Assembly (NCBI RefSeq): GCF_014385195.1 | Contig: NZ_JACRTG010000025.1 | Span: 53,113 to 117,112, forward strand | DNA length: 64,000 nucleotides | Origin: Paratissierella segnis | GTDB lineage: Bacteria; Bacillota; Clostridia; Tissierellales; Tissierellaceae | Direction of reading: 5' to 3' | In this document: positions 17,793-26,050 of the stretch, in pieces | How the letters are laid out: the number at the start of each line of letters is the position of its first letter | Numbering within the stretch: position 1 is the first letter of the stretch | The notes under the pieces: model-generated | The model's input: only the letters and a program-made list of their open reading frames with translations | Told to the model about the DNA's origin: nothing | Database searches by the model: none | Position numbers and translations under genes: made by a program

Positions 17793-19132
17793 TTGTTCAC
17801 CTCTTCTTCAAATATCTTCAACAAAGCTTTACCCTCTACATTTGAAACAATTATCTTTGCTCCTAATTTTTCTTCCGCCTCATGCAATAACAAATCATCC
17901 AAGAATACATCTTCATCCCTTTTAAGCATACTTTTAGGTATGATAATTCCATCTAAATCACAAGTATGCTCCTTTAATTGCCCTACCAGATCTTCTCCTG
18001 TAATTAAACCTGCCACGGTAATAGTTTCTCCAAAAAAATGATTGACTATAGGGATAACTTGTAAACTTAAATCTTTAAATTTTTCTTCTATTTTGGATGC
18101 AAGCTTTGAAATAAAATCATATGCCAAGGTTCCGGTAGCTAAAATGTATTTTTTGTTTGTGCACATTTGAGTTTTTATTTTAGCCAACTCCGCATCTATC
18201 TCATGTTCAAAAGATTTCATCAGCCCTACCCCGTTTTCCAATTGTGGAAAACCTTCATACTCTTTATATAATGGTACTTCCCTTTTAGAAAGACAATAAA
18301 ACTCATCTGAAGGAAAAATAAATCTTGTTCCTATTTTCCCCAAAAGCTCTCTCTGTAAGCTTTCTGCAATGTCCAATAATTCATCGGACAATTTTTTATC
18401 ATAAGGGGTAACATCAAATAGTCCTTCCCTATATCTTGTAATACCTACAGGTACTACTGCTACTGATTCAATGGTAGGATATAATTTAGATAAATCATTT
18501 ATAGTCCTTAATAATTCTGCCCCATCATTAACAAATGGAACAAGAACTATTTGACAATTTACTTTCAATTTTGCTTTATGAAATCTTTTCAATATTTCAT
18601 ATACATTCCCGGCATTCTTATTATTAAGCATTTTGATTCGCAGTTCTGGATTTGTCGTATGAACCGAGATATTTATTGGGCTTAGTTTGTATTTTATAAT
18701 GCGTTCTATTTCATCTTCACTCATATTCGTTAATGTAATGAAATTGCCCTGCAGAAACGATAGCCTTGAATCATCATCTTTAAAATACAATGTTTCTCTC
18801 ATATTGGGAGGCAATTGATCAATAAAACAAAAAAGACATTTATTTCTACAAGATTTAGCTTTATCTATTAATGGATTTGAAAAAGAAATGCCTAAATCCT
18901 CATCATAATCCTTTTCTATTTCAAATTCCCAAATATCACCATTAGGTTTTTGTATTTTAACTAATAAAAAATCATCAGATACCAGAAATTTATAGTCTAT
19001 AATATCCTTAACTTTTTCATTATTTATACTAAGTAGTATATCTCCTAACTCAATTCCCAATTCCTCTGCTATGCTACCCTTATCTATTTTTTGAATTATA
19101 TTTCTTGATTCATTAATATTCTTTAATTCCAT
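17789..19132 (-). CDS. DUF512 family protein with PDZ and radical-SAM-like Fe-S site
   Basis: The N-terminal PDZ-like segment (IDKGSIAEELGIELGDILLSINNEKVKDIIDYKF) is followed by a cysteine motif CRNKCLFCF (C-x3-C-x2-C) typical of radical SAM proteins, then FIDQLPPNMRETLYFKDDDSRLSFLQGNFITLTN, a DUF512 hallmark. 447 aa. The family is conserved in anaerobic Firmicutes beside der. Substrate and reaction are unknown. Heads the DUF512-der-plsY-gpsA operon. Confidence 0.88.
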   Translation of the reverse strand: MELKNINESRNIIQKIDKGSIAEELGIELGDILLSINNEKVKDIIDYKFLVSDDFLLVKIQKPNGDIWEFEIEKDYDEDLGISFSNPLIDKAKSCRNKCLFCFIDQLPPNMRETLYFKDDDSRLSFLQGNFITLTNMSEDEIERIIKYKLSPINISVHTTNPELRIKMLNNKNAGNVYEILKRFHKAKLKVNCQIVLVPFVNDGAELLRTINDLSKLYPTIESVAVVPVGITRYREGLFDVTPYDKKLSDELLDIAESLQRELLGKIGTRFIFPSDEFYCLSKREVPLYKEYEGFPQLENGVGLMKSFEHEIDAELAKIKTQMCTNKKYILATGTLAYDFISKLASKIEEKFKDLSLQVIPIVNHFFGETITVAGLITGEDLVGQLKEHTCDLDGIIIPKSMLKRDEDVFLDDLLLHEAEEKLGAKIIVSNVEGKALLKIFEEEVNK

Positions 19133-19187
19133 TTAATTTCCGCCTGTCATTATGTTTAACGAAGGTGGCATTGAAACCACCCCCTTT

Positions 19188-20417
19188 TTAATATAATGGA
19201 AATCTATCACATAATTGATGAACTTTTCCTATTATTACATTTCTATCATATTTTTCATCTAATGCTAAACTTATTAGATATGCAATTTCTTTCATCTCAG
19301 CTTCTTTCATTCCTCTTGTTGTCATAGCCGGAGTACCAATCCTTATACCGCTTGTCACAAACGGACTTTCAGTATCAAAAGGTATTGTGTTTTTATTTGT
19401 GGCAATTCCTATATCATTTAATAATGCTTCTGCCTTTTTCCCTGTTAACCCTTTTGCCTTGACATCAATCAATATTAAATGATTATCAGTGCCTCCGGAA
19501 ACGAGTCTAAAGTCATTTTCTATTAGGCCTTCTGCAAGTGCAGATGCATTTTTAACTATTTGCTTCTGATAGCCTTTGAAATCATCCTGCAATGCTTCTC
19601 CAAATGCTACCGCTTTTGCTGCTATAATATGCATCAACGGTCCACCTTGTAATCCCGGAAATATTGCCTTGTCAATAGTCTTCGCATATTCTTCTTTGCA
19701 GAGGATTGCTCCTCCCCTTGGTCCCCTTAGTGTCTTGTGAGTTGTAGTAGTTACAAAGTCTGCATAGGGAACCGGATTTTGGTGAAGTCCTGCTGCAACA
19801 AGACCTGCAATATGAGCCATATCTACCATAAGGTATGCATCTATTTCATCTGCAATTTCCTTGAATTTTTTGAAGTCTATTTCCCTTGGATAAGCACTAG
19901 CACCTGCTACTATCAGCTTAGGTCTTTCCTTCAGTGCTATTTCTCTTACAGCATCATAATCAATTCTTTCTGTCTCTTTGTCTACTCCATATGCTACAAA
20001 GTTATAATAAAGTCCCGAAATATTTACCGGGCTGCCATGGGTCAAATGCCCGCCCTGAGATAAATTCATTCCAAGAACCTTATCCCCCGGCTTCAATACA
20101 GCTAAGTATACTCCGAGATTTGCATTTGAACCGGAATGGGGTTGTACGTTGGCATGGTCTGCTCCAAACAGCTTTTTTAATCTATCTATCGCCAAGTTTT
20201 CGACTAAGTCAACTACTTCACATCCTCCATAATATCTTCTCCCAGGATACCCTTCAGCATATTTATTTGTCAATTGACTTCCCATAGCTTCCATAACTTG
20301 CTGGGATACAAAGTTTTCGGATGCAATCAACTCAATATGCTTGTTTTGTCTATCAATCTCCTTATTTATAATGTCCATTACTTCATGATCCATCTTCTCA
20401 AGATTTTTAAAATTCAT
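19188..20417 (-). CDS. glyA: Serine hydroxymethyltransferase
   Basis: PLP enzyme interconverting serine plus tetrahydrofolate with glycine plus methylene-tetrahydrofolate. The PLP lysine is in TTTTHKTLRGPRGG; other motifs are ELIASENFVSQQVMEAMGSQLTNKYAEGYPGRRYYGGCE, ANVQPHSGSNAN, MDMAHIAGLVAAG-like VDMAHIAGLVAAGLHQNPVPYAD, and SGIRIGTPAMTTRGM. 409 aa. SD GGAGGGAG lies upstream and it has its own promoter. Confidence 0.98.
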   Translation of the reverse strand: MNFKNLEKMDHEVMDIINKEIDRQNKHIELIASENFVSQQVMEAMGSQLTNKYAEGYPGRRYYGGCEVVDLVENLAIDRLKKLFGADHANVQPHSGSNANLGVYLAVLKPGDKVLGMNLSQGGHLTHGSPVNISGLYYNFVAYGVDKETERIDYDAVREIALKERPKLIVAGASAYPREIDFKKFKEIADEIDAYLMVDMAHIAGLVAAGLHQNPVPYADFVTTTTHKTLRGPRGGAILCKEEYAKTIDKAIFPGLQGGPLMHIIAAKAVAFGEALQDDFKGYQKQIVKNASALAEGLIENDFRLVSGGTDNHLILIDVKAKGLTGKKAEALLNDIGIATNKNTIPFDTESPFVTSGIRIGTPAMTTRGMKEAEMKEIAYLISLALDEKYDRNVIIGKVHQLCDRFPLY

Positions 20418-20479
20418 TTGCTATACTCCCTCCAACATATATATTATTATAATTAAAAGCAAAGCAACCAATCACTTAC

Positions 20480-20508
20480 ATTATATAAATAAAATACCCC
20501 ATTTACAA
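20480..20508 (-). promoter_or_regulatory. Promoter of glyA
   Basis: On the minus strand TTGTAA and TATAAT with a 17-nt spacer, about 60 nt before the glyA start. Confidence 0.55.
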
Positions 20509-20527
20509 GAATATAAATTATTAAATA

Positions 20528-20562
20528 CAAAAAGCTCAGTTTTACTTGCAACTAAGCTTTTC
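20528..20562 (-). terminator. Terminator of the aspS-tcdA-rseC-csoR operon
   Basis: On the minus strand AAAAGCTTAGTT pairs (one G-T pair) with AACTGAGCTTTT around an 8-nt loop, 8 nt after the csoR-type stop, and is followed by T. Confidence 0.75.
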
Positions 20563-20569
20563 ATCTATT

Positions 20570-20845
20570 CTAATTTTGTTTTGTATACTTTAGCATAACT
20601 TCAACCAATTTATCTAATTCCTCATCCTCAGCTAACCCCGATGAATAATCCTTCATACATGTTTTCATATAATTTTCTAAAATCAATCCCCCTGCACTAT
20701 TTAATGCAGATCTTGCAGCTGCTATTTGAATCAATATATCTCCGCAATATTTGTCTTCTTCTACCATTTTTTGAATGCCTTTAATTTGTCCCTCTACCCT
20801 TCTAAGTCGTTTTACAACAGCGGTTTTATCCACCAAAGAAAGCAC
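20570..20845 (-). CDS. CsoR/CstR-family metal- or persulfide-sensing repressor
   Basis: All-helical DUF156 repressor, 91 aa (VVKRLRRVEGQIKGIQKMVEEDKYC ... IQIAAARSAL). Of the Cu(I)-CsoR ligand triad Cys-His-Cys, the two cysteines are present (C34, C63) but the His position holds Tyr59 (ENYMKTC). Two cysteines without the His is the pattern of persulfide-sensing CstR-type members rather than copper CsoR. Last gene of the aspS operon; no copper pump or sulfur-transfer gene lies nearby. Its targets are unknown. Confidence 0.85.
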   Translation of the reverse strand: MLSLVDKTAVVKRLRRVEGQIKGIQKMVEEDKYCGDILIQIAAARSALNSAGGLILENYMKTCMKDYSSGLAEDEELDKLVEVMLKYTKQN

Positions 20846-20851
20846 CCTCCT

Positions 20852-21271
20852 CTATAATATCCTTGTCATTTTTATAGCACCTTCATCATTTTCTGCTATT
20901 TTTTTATCTAACGATCTTACTACAAAGAAAGATATAAAAAGAGCAACTATACCAACTAAGAAGCTTAATATTTCGTAATTTGGATTACCGTGTGCTTTAA
21001 AGTAACCAGAGCTTGCAAATATGCCTACCATTAAAAATATGAATGGAATCATATATACTATGAACGTATATTTCAATATGCTTTTAGGTTCACCTTCTAA
21101 TTCAACTAAATCTCCAACTTTAACGTTTAGATCATTCTTTAAGGTAATAACATGAGTTTTAGTTTCACAACCGGCTGAACACCCTTTACAGCTGCCACAA
21201 CCTGAAGCTCTGCGAACTTCAAGTTCAGCTCTATCTTTAACAACTTTTCTTACAAAGCCAACTTGCTCCAT
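20852..21271 (-). CDS. RseC/MucC-family (SoxR-reducing system) membrane protein
   Basis: The N-terminal soluble part has the cysteine cluster CGSCKGCSAGC (about residues 25-35), followed by VGDLVELEGEPKSILKYTF and two transmembrane helices. This is the RseC/SoxR-reducing-system layout, associated elsewhere with RnfABCDGE-type redox. 139 aa. Directly upstream of the CsoR-family gene (6 bp gap), so a membrane redox protein and a thiol-based repressor are cotranscribed. Confidence 0.85.
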   Translation of the reverse strand: MEQVGFVRKVVKDRAELEVRRASGCGSCKGCSAGCETKTHVITLKNDLNVKVGDLVELEGEPKSILKYTFIVYMIPFIFLMVGIFASSGYFKAHGNPNYEILSFLVGIVALFISFFVVRSLDKKIAENDEGAIKMTRIL

Positions 21272-21282
21272 AAATACACCTC

Positions 21283-21984
21283 CTACTTTATAAGGTCTTT
21301 TATTACCTCAGATGCCAATATCAAACCTACAACTGAAGGTACAAAAGCAATACTTCCCGGAGTAGCTTTTCTAATTTCTTTATCCCCGATATTTATCTTC
21401 TTCGGCGTCTCTTCAGAGCAAACAACCTTTAAATCCTTTATGCCTCTTTTTTTAAGTTCACGCCTCATGACCTTTGCAAGCGGACATACCTTTGTTGAGT
21501 AAATATCTTTAATTTCAAAAGATGTTGGATCCAATTTATTTCCGGCGCCCATTGAGCTTATTATAGATATACCCATCGTCTTGCAGGTATTAATCAAATC
21601 AATTTTTGCAGAAATCATATCAATAGCATCAATAACATAATCATAATCTGAACTCAATAGCAAATCCTTTGTTTCTTCAGTATATTTTTCATTAAAAACT
21701 TTTATTTCTAGATCTGGGTTGATATCAAGCAACCTTTCTTTCATTACTTCTACTTTAGAAAGCCCCACTGTTTTTATAGTTGCATGAATTTGCCTATTGA
21801 TATTTGTTATATCTATTATATCATAATCTACTAAAACAATCTTCCCCAATCCTGATCTTACTAGTGCCTCTGCAGAAAAAGACCCTACACCTCCAATGCC
21901 GAAAACAGCTACTTCCGAATTTTGTAACTTTTTCATTTCTTCTATCCCCAACAACAATTCTGTTCGCTCAAATGGATTTTTCAT
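21283..21984 (-). CDS. tcdA: tRNA threonylcarbamoyladenosine dehydratase, E1-like
   Basis: ATP-dependent enzyme that cyclises t6A37 of ANN-decoding tRNAs to ct6A. ThiF/E1 fold: FGIGGVGSFSAEALVRSGLGKIVLVDYDIIDITNINRQIHA (nucleotide loop and DxNxxR-like segment), YVIDAIDMISAKIDLI, SSMGAGNKLDPT, RRELKKRGI. 233 aa. Its ATG overlaps the aspS stop by one base. Confidence 0.93.
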   Translation of the reverse strand: MKNPFERTELLLGIEEMKKLQNSEVAVFGIGGVGSFSAEALVRSGLGKIVLVDYDIIDITNINRQIHATIKTVGLSKVEVMKERLLDINPDLEIKVFNEKYTEETKDLLLSSDYDYVIDAIDMISAKIDLINTCKTMGISIISSMGAGNKLDPTSFEIKDIYSTKVCPLAKVMRRELKKRGIKDLKVVCSEETPKKINIGDKEIRKATPGSIAFVPSVVGLILASEVIKDLIK

Positions 21985-23762
21985 TATTTTATATCAACCT
22001 TTACATGAACTTCTTCCAATTGTTTTTCAGAGACATTCGTTGGTGCATCAGTCATCAAACACGTAGCAGACTGAGTCTTTGGAAATGCTATAACATCTTT
22101 AATATTTGAACTATTTGTAAATAACATTATAAGCCTATCGAATCCATAAGCTATCCCACCATGCGGAGGTGCTCCATACTTAAATGCCTCTAGGAGAAAT
22201 CCAAATTTCTCTTGAGCTTCCTCTTCGGTAAAACCTAAAGCCTTGAACATCCTGCTCTGCAGTTTACTGTTATTAATTCTAATACTCCCTCCACCCATTT
22301 CATCGCCATTTATTACTATGTCATAAGCCTTCGCTCTTACATTTTGAGGTTCTGTTTCAAGTAAATCAATATCCTCATCCATCGGATGAGTGAAAGGATG
22401 GTGTTTGGCTACATATCTTTTTTCTTCTTCATCATATTCAAACAATGGAAACTCAATAATCCATACTAGTTTAAAATCATCATTTGACAATAAGTTAAGC
22501 CTTCTTGCTACTTCATTTCGTAGATTTCCCAAGGAATCACAAGCAACGGATAATTTATCAGCAACTATAAGGATTAAGTCTCCTTTTTCTGCATTGAATC
22601 TATCCAATATATTTTTTAATTCTTCATCGCCAAAAAATTTTGCTATAGGAGAGGTTATACCACCTTTAGTCAATTTTATCCATACCAACCCTTTTGCTCC
22701 ATAGGTCTTAGCATATTCTTCTAAGGATGTTATATCTTTTCTGGTAAATTTATCTCCATAGCCTTTAACATTGATGCCTTTCACTACTCCTTTGTTTTGG
22801 ACAGTGTCAGAAAATACTTTAAATCCGCAATTTATCACTAAATCGGATATATCAACCAATTCAAATCCAAACCTTAAATCCGGCTTATCTACCCCATATC
22901 TCTCCATTGCTTCCTTGTAAGTCATCCTTCTAATAGGCAGGTCTATTTCTACATTCTTCAATTCTTTAAATAATTTGTATATAAATTGTTCGTTTATGCT
23001 TATAACATCATCTACATCGACAAAAGACATTTCAATATCTATTTGTGTAAATTCCGGTTGCCTGTTTGCTCGCAAATCCTCGTCTCTAAAACATTTTACT
23101 ATTTGATAGTATTTATCCATGCCTGATACCATAAGAAGCTGTTTCATAAGCTGTGGTGATTGTGGAAGCGCATAGAATTCCCCTGGGCTAACCCTACTTG
23201 GGACAAGATAGTCTCTGGCTCCTTCAGGAGTAGGTTTAGTCAAAAAAGGCGTTTCAACTTCTATGAAGTCATTGTCATAAAAGAAATCTCTGGTGATTTT
23301 GGCTGTCTTTGCTCTTAATTTTAGATTTTCTTGCATATGAGGTTTTCTTAAATCCAAATATCTATATTTAAGCCTCATTGTTTCTGATGCATTATCATCA
23401 TCTTTTATATAGATTGGAGGGGTTTGTGCTTCGTCTAGAATCTTCAATTCTTCTGCCAATACCTCCACATCTCCTGTTGGTATTTCTTTATTAATTGATG
23501 ATCTGATCCTAACCTTTCCTCTTACTGCAATTACATACTCCGACCTTAAAGTTACCGCTTTTTTAAATAATGCTTCATCTTCAGTACTATCAAAAACTAT
23601 TTGAGATATACCTGTTGTATCCCTTAAATCAACAAACAATAGTGAGCCAAGATTTCTTTCTCTTTGTACCCACCCCATCAATATAACTTCCTGTCCTGCA
23701 TTTACATCTCTTAAATTGCCACACATCATGTTTCTTCTTAAATTTCCCATTGATTCTGACAT
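21984..23762 (-). CDS. aspS: Aspartyl-tRNA synthetase
   Basis: Class II synthetase of the bacterial type. OB-fold anticodon domain (residues about 15-110), catalytic core with RYLDLRKPHMQENLKLRAKTAKITRDFF (motif 1), FRDEDLRANRQPEFTQIDIEMSF (motif 2), a GAD insert (residues about 300-420), and GIAYGFDRLIMLFT (motif 3). 592 aa. Strict Asp versus Asp/Asn charging cannot be decided by eye. Controlled by the T-box upstream; heads aspS-tcdA-rseC-csoR. Confidence 0.98.
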   Translation of the reverse strand: MSESMGNLRRNMMCGNLRDVNAGQEVILMGWVQRERNLGSLLFVDLRDTTGISQIVFDSTEDEALFKKAVTLRSEYVIAVRGKVRIRSSINKEIPTGDVEVLAEELKILDEAQTPPIYIKDDDNASETMRLKYRYLDLRKPHMQENLKLRAKTAKITRDFFYDNDFIEVETPFLTKPTPEGARDYLVPSRVSPGEFYALPQSPQLMKQLLMVSGMDKYYQIVKCFRDEDLRANRQPEFTQIDIEMSFVDVDDVISINEQFIYKLFKELKNVEIDLPIRRMTYKEAMERYGVDKPDLRFGFELVDISDLVINCGFKVFSDTVQNKGVVKGINVKGYGDKFTRKDITSLEEYAKTYGAKGLVWIKLTKGGITSPIAKFFGDEELKNILDRFNAEKGDLILIVADKLSVACDSLGNLRNEVARRLNLLSNDDFKLVWIIEFPLFEYDEEEKRYVAKHHPFTHPMDEDIDLLETEPQNVRAKAYDIVINGDEMGGGSIRINNSKLQSRMFKALGFTEEEAQEKFGFLLEAFKYGAPPHGGIAYGFDRLIMLFTNSSNIKDVIAFPKTQSATCLMTDAPTNVSEKQLEEVHVKVDIK

Positions 23763-23790
23763 AAAATTTCCTCCTTACAAAAAATTTAAA

Positions 23791-24015
23791 CCCCTCATCT
23801 CTGAAACTTCAGGGACGAGAGGTTAACTCGCGGTACCACCCTAATTAGGCAATCCTCAACTCATTATTTTAACGCTAAAATCCAGCGAATAATCCCTTTG
23901 GAATTATTTACTCCAAGGTGTCTTCTTTAAATATTAGCATTGACCTCACACCAATATAGCCAACTCTCTTTAACTAAGATATCTAAATACTCTTCCTTGT
24001 CACAGCATATATTCG
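23791..24015 (-). promoter_or_regulatory. Asp-specific T-box riboswitch
   Basis: Transcription antitermination leader sensing uncharged tRNA-Asp. On the minus strand the T-box bulge AGGGTGGTACCGCG is the complement of 23829-23842. The terminator (complement of 23791-23822) is a long stem ending in T. At the 3' side of the Stem I specifier loop the codon GAC (complement of 23920-23922) sits one base before CCTT, which closes the helix with AAGG. GAC is an Asp codon, matching aspS. Confidence 0.92.
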
Positions 24016-24023
24016 TTTTCACT

Positions 24024-24052
24024 ATTATATGTTAAAAATTTGTGAGTGTCAA
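24024..24052 (-). promoter_or_regulatory. Promoter of the aspS T-box operon
   Basis: Perfect consensus on the minus strand: TTGACA (complement of 24047-24052), 17-nt spacer, TATAAT (complement of 24024-24029). A near-copy of this region lies at 31792-31826. Confidence 0.85.
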
Positions 24053-24075
24053 GAGGCTGATACTTTAGTTTTTTT

Positions 24076-24089
24076 GCAAAATGCAAGAT
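24076..24089 (+). repeat. Left copy of a 14-bp direct repeat flanking the IS region
   Basis: GCAAAATGCAAGAT, identical to 25978-25991. It abuts the terminal inverted repeats of the IS region on both sides. Confidence 0.8.
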
Positions 24090-24249
24090 GTTAATTGTAA
24101 AAGTAAAATAGACCCATTTTTGATTTAGAGTCTAATTTAGTCTTACAAACTAAGGAGTCTCATTTAACCTTACAAATTCCGATCCCAACATTTTGTTTTG
24201 TGAAGCCTGAGGGTTTTTCTCAATCAATTGAGCCGCCACGTTAGTGGGA

Positions 24250-24373
24250 AATGTTGATATGGGGTTCTGAAAATGATAAAATTCTCCATCTCGAAGCAAA
24301 TATAGTATTTAACTTTGTTTTGCTTGCCTTCGGGTAATTCCTACTTATCATTTTCAGGTTCTCATGTCAACAT
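24250..24373. repeat. Imperfect inverted repeat in the IS left leader
   Basis: The segments 24250-24279 and 24345-24373 are inverted repeats of about 29 bp with few mismatches (both contain TGAAAATGATAA or its complement), enclosing about 65 bp. A smaller palindrome, CTCAATCAATTGAG, is at 24219-24232. Together they give the roughly 340-bp non-coding left part of the IS strong folding potential. Confidence 0.75.
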
Positions 24374-24434
24374 CGGCGGATTTTGTAGTATCATTATGTT
24401 ATGCCCGGATAATAGCTCTAAGGGGGAAGCTGTT

Positions 24435-25727
24435 ATGGCAAAACATTTAACTTATGATAATAGATTGGATATAGAAAAATATCTTAAATTAGGTTTTTCT
24501 TTATCTGAAATATCGAGAAAACTCAATAGACATAAATCAACTATATCAAGAGAAATTTCTCTTAGATATACTATTGATAAAAGGGGTTGCTACGGTCGTA
24601 GTTACAATGCATGTATTTACAGATACAATTGTGATTTAACTAATATTTGTAAAGAAAATACATGTACGAGTAAATACAAGTTTTGTAGATTCTGCAGATA
24701 TTGCAATAATGATTGCCAATATTTTAAAGAAGATTATTGTCAAAAATTAAAATCTTCACCATATGTATGTAATGGTTGTGATAATAGAAATAAATGTACT
24801 CTAGCAAAGCACTATTACTCAGCTAAATTATCTCAAAAAGACTATGAAGGTTTGTTGGTTGAATCTAGGGTTGGCATTGAAAGTTCTCCTGAAGAAATCA
24901 AGAGATTAGATGATATTATTAGCCCATTGGTTGATAATGGTCAATCAGTGCATCATATACTTGCAAACAATAAAGATACTATTATGGTTAGTGAAAAAAC
25001 TATATATAAATATATTGAAATAGGAGCATTATCAGTAAAAAACATTGATTTACCTAGGAAGGTAAGATATCGATCTAGAAGAAGAATCCAAATGGGCTAC
25101 AAAGTTGACAAAAAGTGCTTAGAGGGTAGAAAATATGATGATTTTTTAAAATTTATTGATGAGAATAAGGATTTATCAATGGTTGAAATGGATACTGTAG
25201 AAGGTAAAAAAGGTGGAAAAGTATTACTTACAATTCATTTTGTTGATACATCCTTTATGCTTATGTTTATTAGGGATACTAATGATACAAAGAGTGTTAG
25301 AGAGTGCTTTAAGATGATTTACGATACGGTAGGACCTGATTACTTTAAAAGGCTCTTTCCTCTCATTTTAACTGACAATGGCAGCGAATTTTCAGATCCA
25401 AAGAGTATTGAGACAATACAAGGCACAGAAAAGTTAACAAATATATTTTACTGTTATCCATATTCGGCTTTTCAAAAGCCTGAAGTAGAGAATAACCATG
25501 AATTAATTCGCAGAGTAATTCCAAAAGGCAAAAGTATGGATCATTTGGTACAAGCAGATATTACGTTATTAATGTCTCATGTAAACTCTTATATAAGAAA
25601 AAAGCTGAATGACCAATCTCCATATGACTCATTCAGCTCAAGATATGGTTTTAAGCTAATTAACGCATTAGGAATCACAAGAATTGATGCTAATGATATA
25701 ATCTTAAAACCATCTCTACTTAAATAA
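24435..25727 (+). CDS. IS30-family transposase
   Basis: DDE transposase, 430 aa. An N-terminal helix-turn-helix (LTYDNRLDIEKYLKLGFSLSEISRKLNRHKSTISREI) is followed by a cysteine-rich segment of about 60 residues (many Cys pairs, probably zinc-binding), then an rve-type catalytic core with MVEMDTVEGKKGG, LILTDNGSEFSDP and the later Glu region in QKPEVENNHELIRRVIPKG. ATG 24435 is chosen because GGGGGAAG precedes it; the frame is open from 24315. Appears intact. Confidence 0.92.
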   Translation: MAKHLTYDNRLDIEKYLKLGFSLSEISRKLNRHKSTISREISLRYTIDKRGCYGRSYNACIYRYNCDLTNICKENTCTSKYKFCRFCRYCNNDCQYFKEDYCQKLKSSPYVCNGCDNRNKCTLAKHYYSAKLSQKDYEGLLVESRVGIESSPEEIKRLDDIISPLVDNGQSVHHILANNKDTIMVSEKTIYKYIEIGALSVKNIDLPRKVRYRSRRRIQMGYKVDKKCLEGRKYDDFLKFIDENKDLSMVEMDTVEGKKGGKVLLTIHFVDTSFMLMFIRDTNDTKSVRECFKMIYDTVGPDYFKRLFPLILTDNGSEFSDPKSIETIQGTEKLTNIFYCYPYSAFQKPEVENNHELIRRVIPKGKSMDHLVQADITLLMSHVNSYIRKKLNDQSPYDSFSSRYGFKLINALGITRIDANDIILKPSLLK

Positions 25728-25977
25728 TTTAAATTATTATCCGGGCATTTCATACTAAAAATTAGGGGTCTAATTTAGTCTTTCAAAAAAATTTTACTAT
25801 AGTAGACTCCTTAAAGTCATGCCCAAATTTAACTTGTTCTTTATTATTATATCATAAAAACAATCTTTTTGAAGCTCATTTTTAGTGATTTAAACTATTT
25901 CAAATCGTGTGTTTTTGTAGCTTCTCCAAAAAGTCTAATTTAACTTTACAAAGTCTAATTTAGTTTTACAATTGACC
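25728..25977 (+). other. Non-coding right end of the IS
   Basis: Holds the right arm of the inner inverted repeat (25735-25748), one iteron at 25765-25787, and two tandem iterons at 25931-25972 merging into the outer terminal repeat. No open frame of note. Confidence 0.6.
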
Positions 25978-25991
25978 GCAAAATGCAAGAT
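25978..25991 (+). repeat. Right copy of the 14-bp direct repeat flanking the IS region
   Basis: GCAAAATGCAAGAT, identical to 24076-24089. Longer than the 2-3 bp target duplication expected for IS30-family insertion. Confidence 0.8.
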
Positions 25992-26050
25992 AAAAATCAT
26001 AGATAGTTTATGGTATACATTCTATCATTATGACGGTCGGAACCCACAAA

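Larger units (their letters stand above)
24090..25977 (+). mobile_element. IS30-type insertion sequence with iterated ends
   Basis: About 1.9 kb carrying one transposase gene. The outermost ends are imperfect inverted repeats of about 24 bp (core AATTGTAAAA and TAGAC), just inside the 14-bp direct repeats. The motif GTCTAATTTAGTYTTACAA recurs in direct orientation at about 24130-24150, 24157-24178 (diverged), 25768-25787, 25933-25951 and 25953-25972. A second, inner perfect 14-bp inverted repeat (ATGCCCGGATAATA, 24401-24414 and 25735-25748) encloses the gene tightly. Either pair could be the true ends. Confidence 0.75.

Noticed and set aside
19160..19185. Terminator after glyA
   Set aside because: A short GGTGG/CCACC stem exists, but no T run follows, so I did not list it.
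24401..25748. Treating the inner 14-bp inverted repeats as the certain IS ends
   Set aside because: They are perfect, but outer inverted repeats and direct repeats bound a larger unit; the true ends need other copies to decide.
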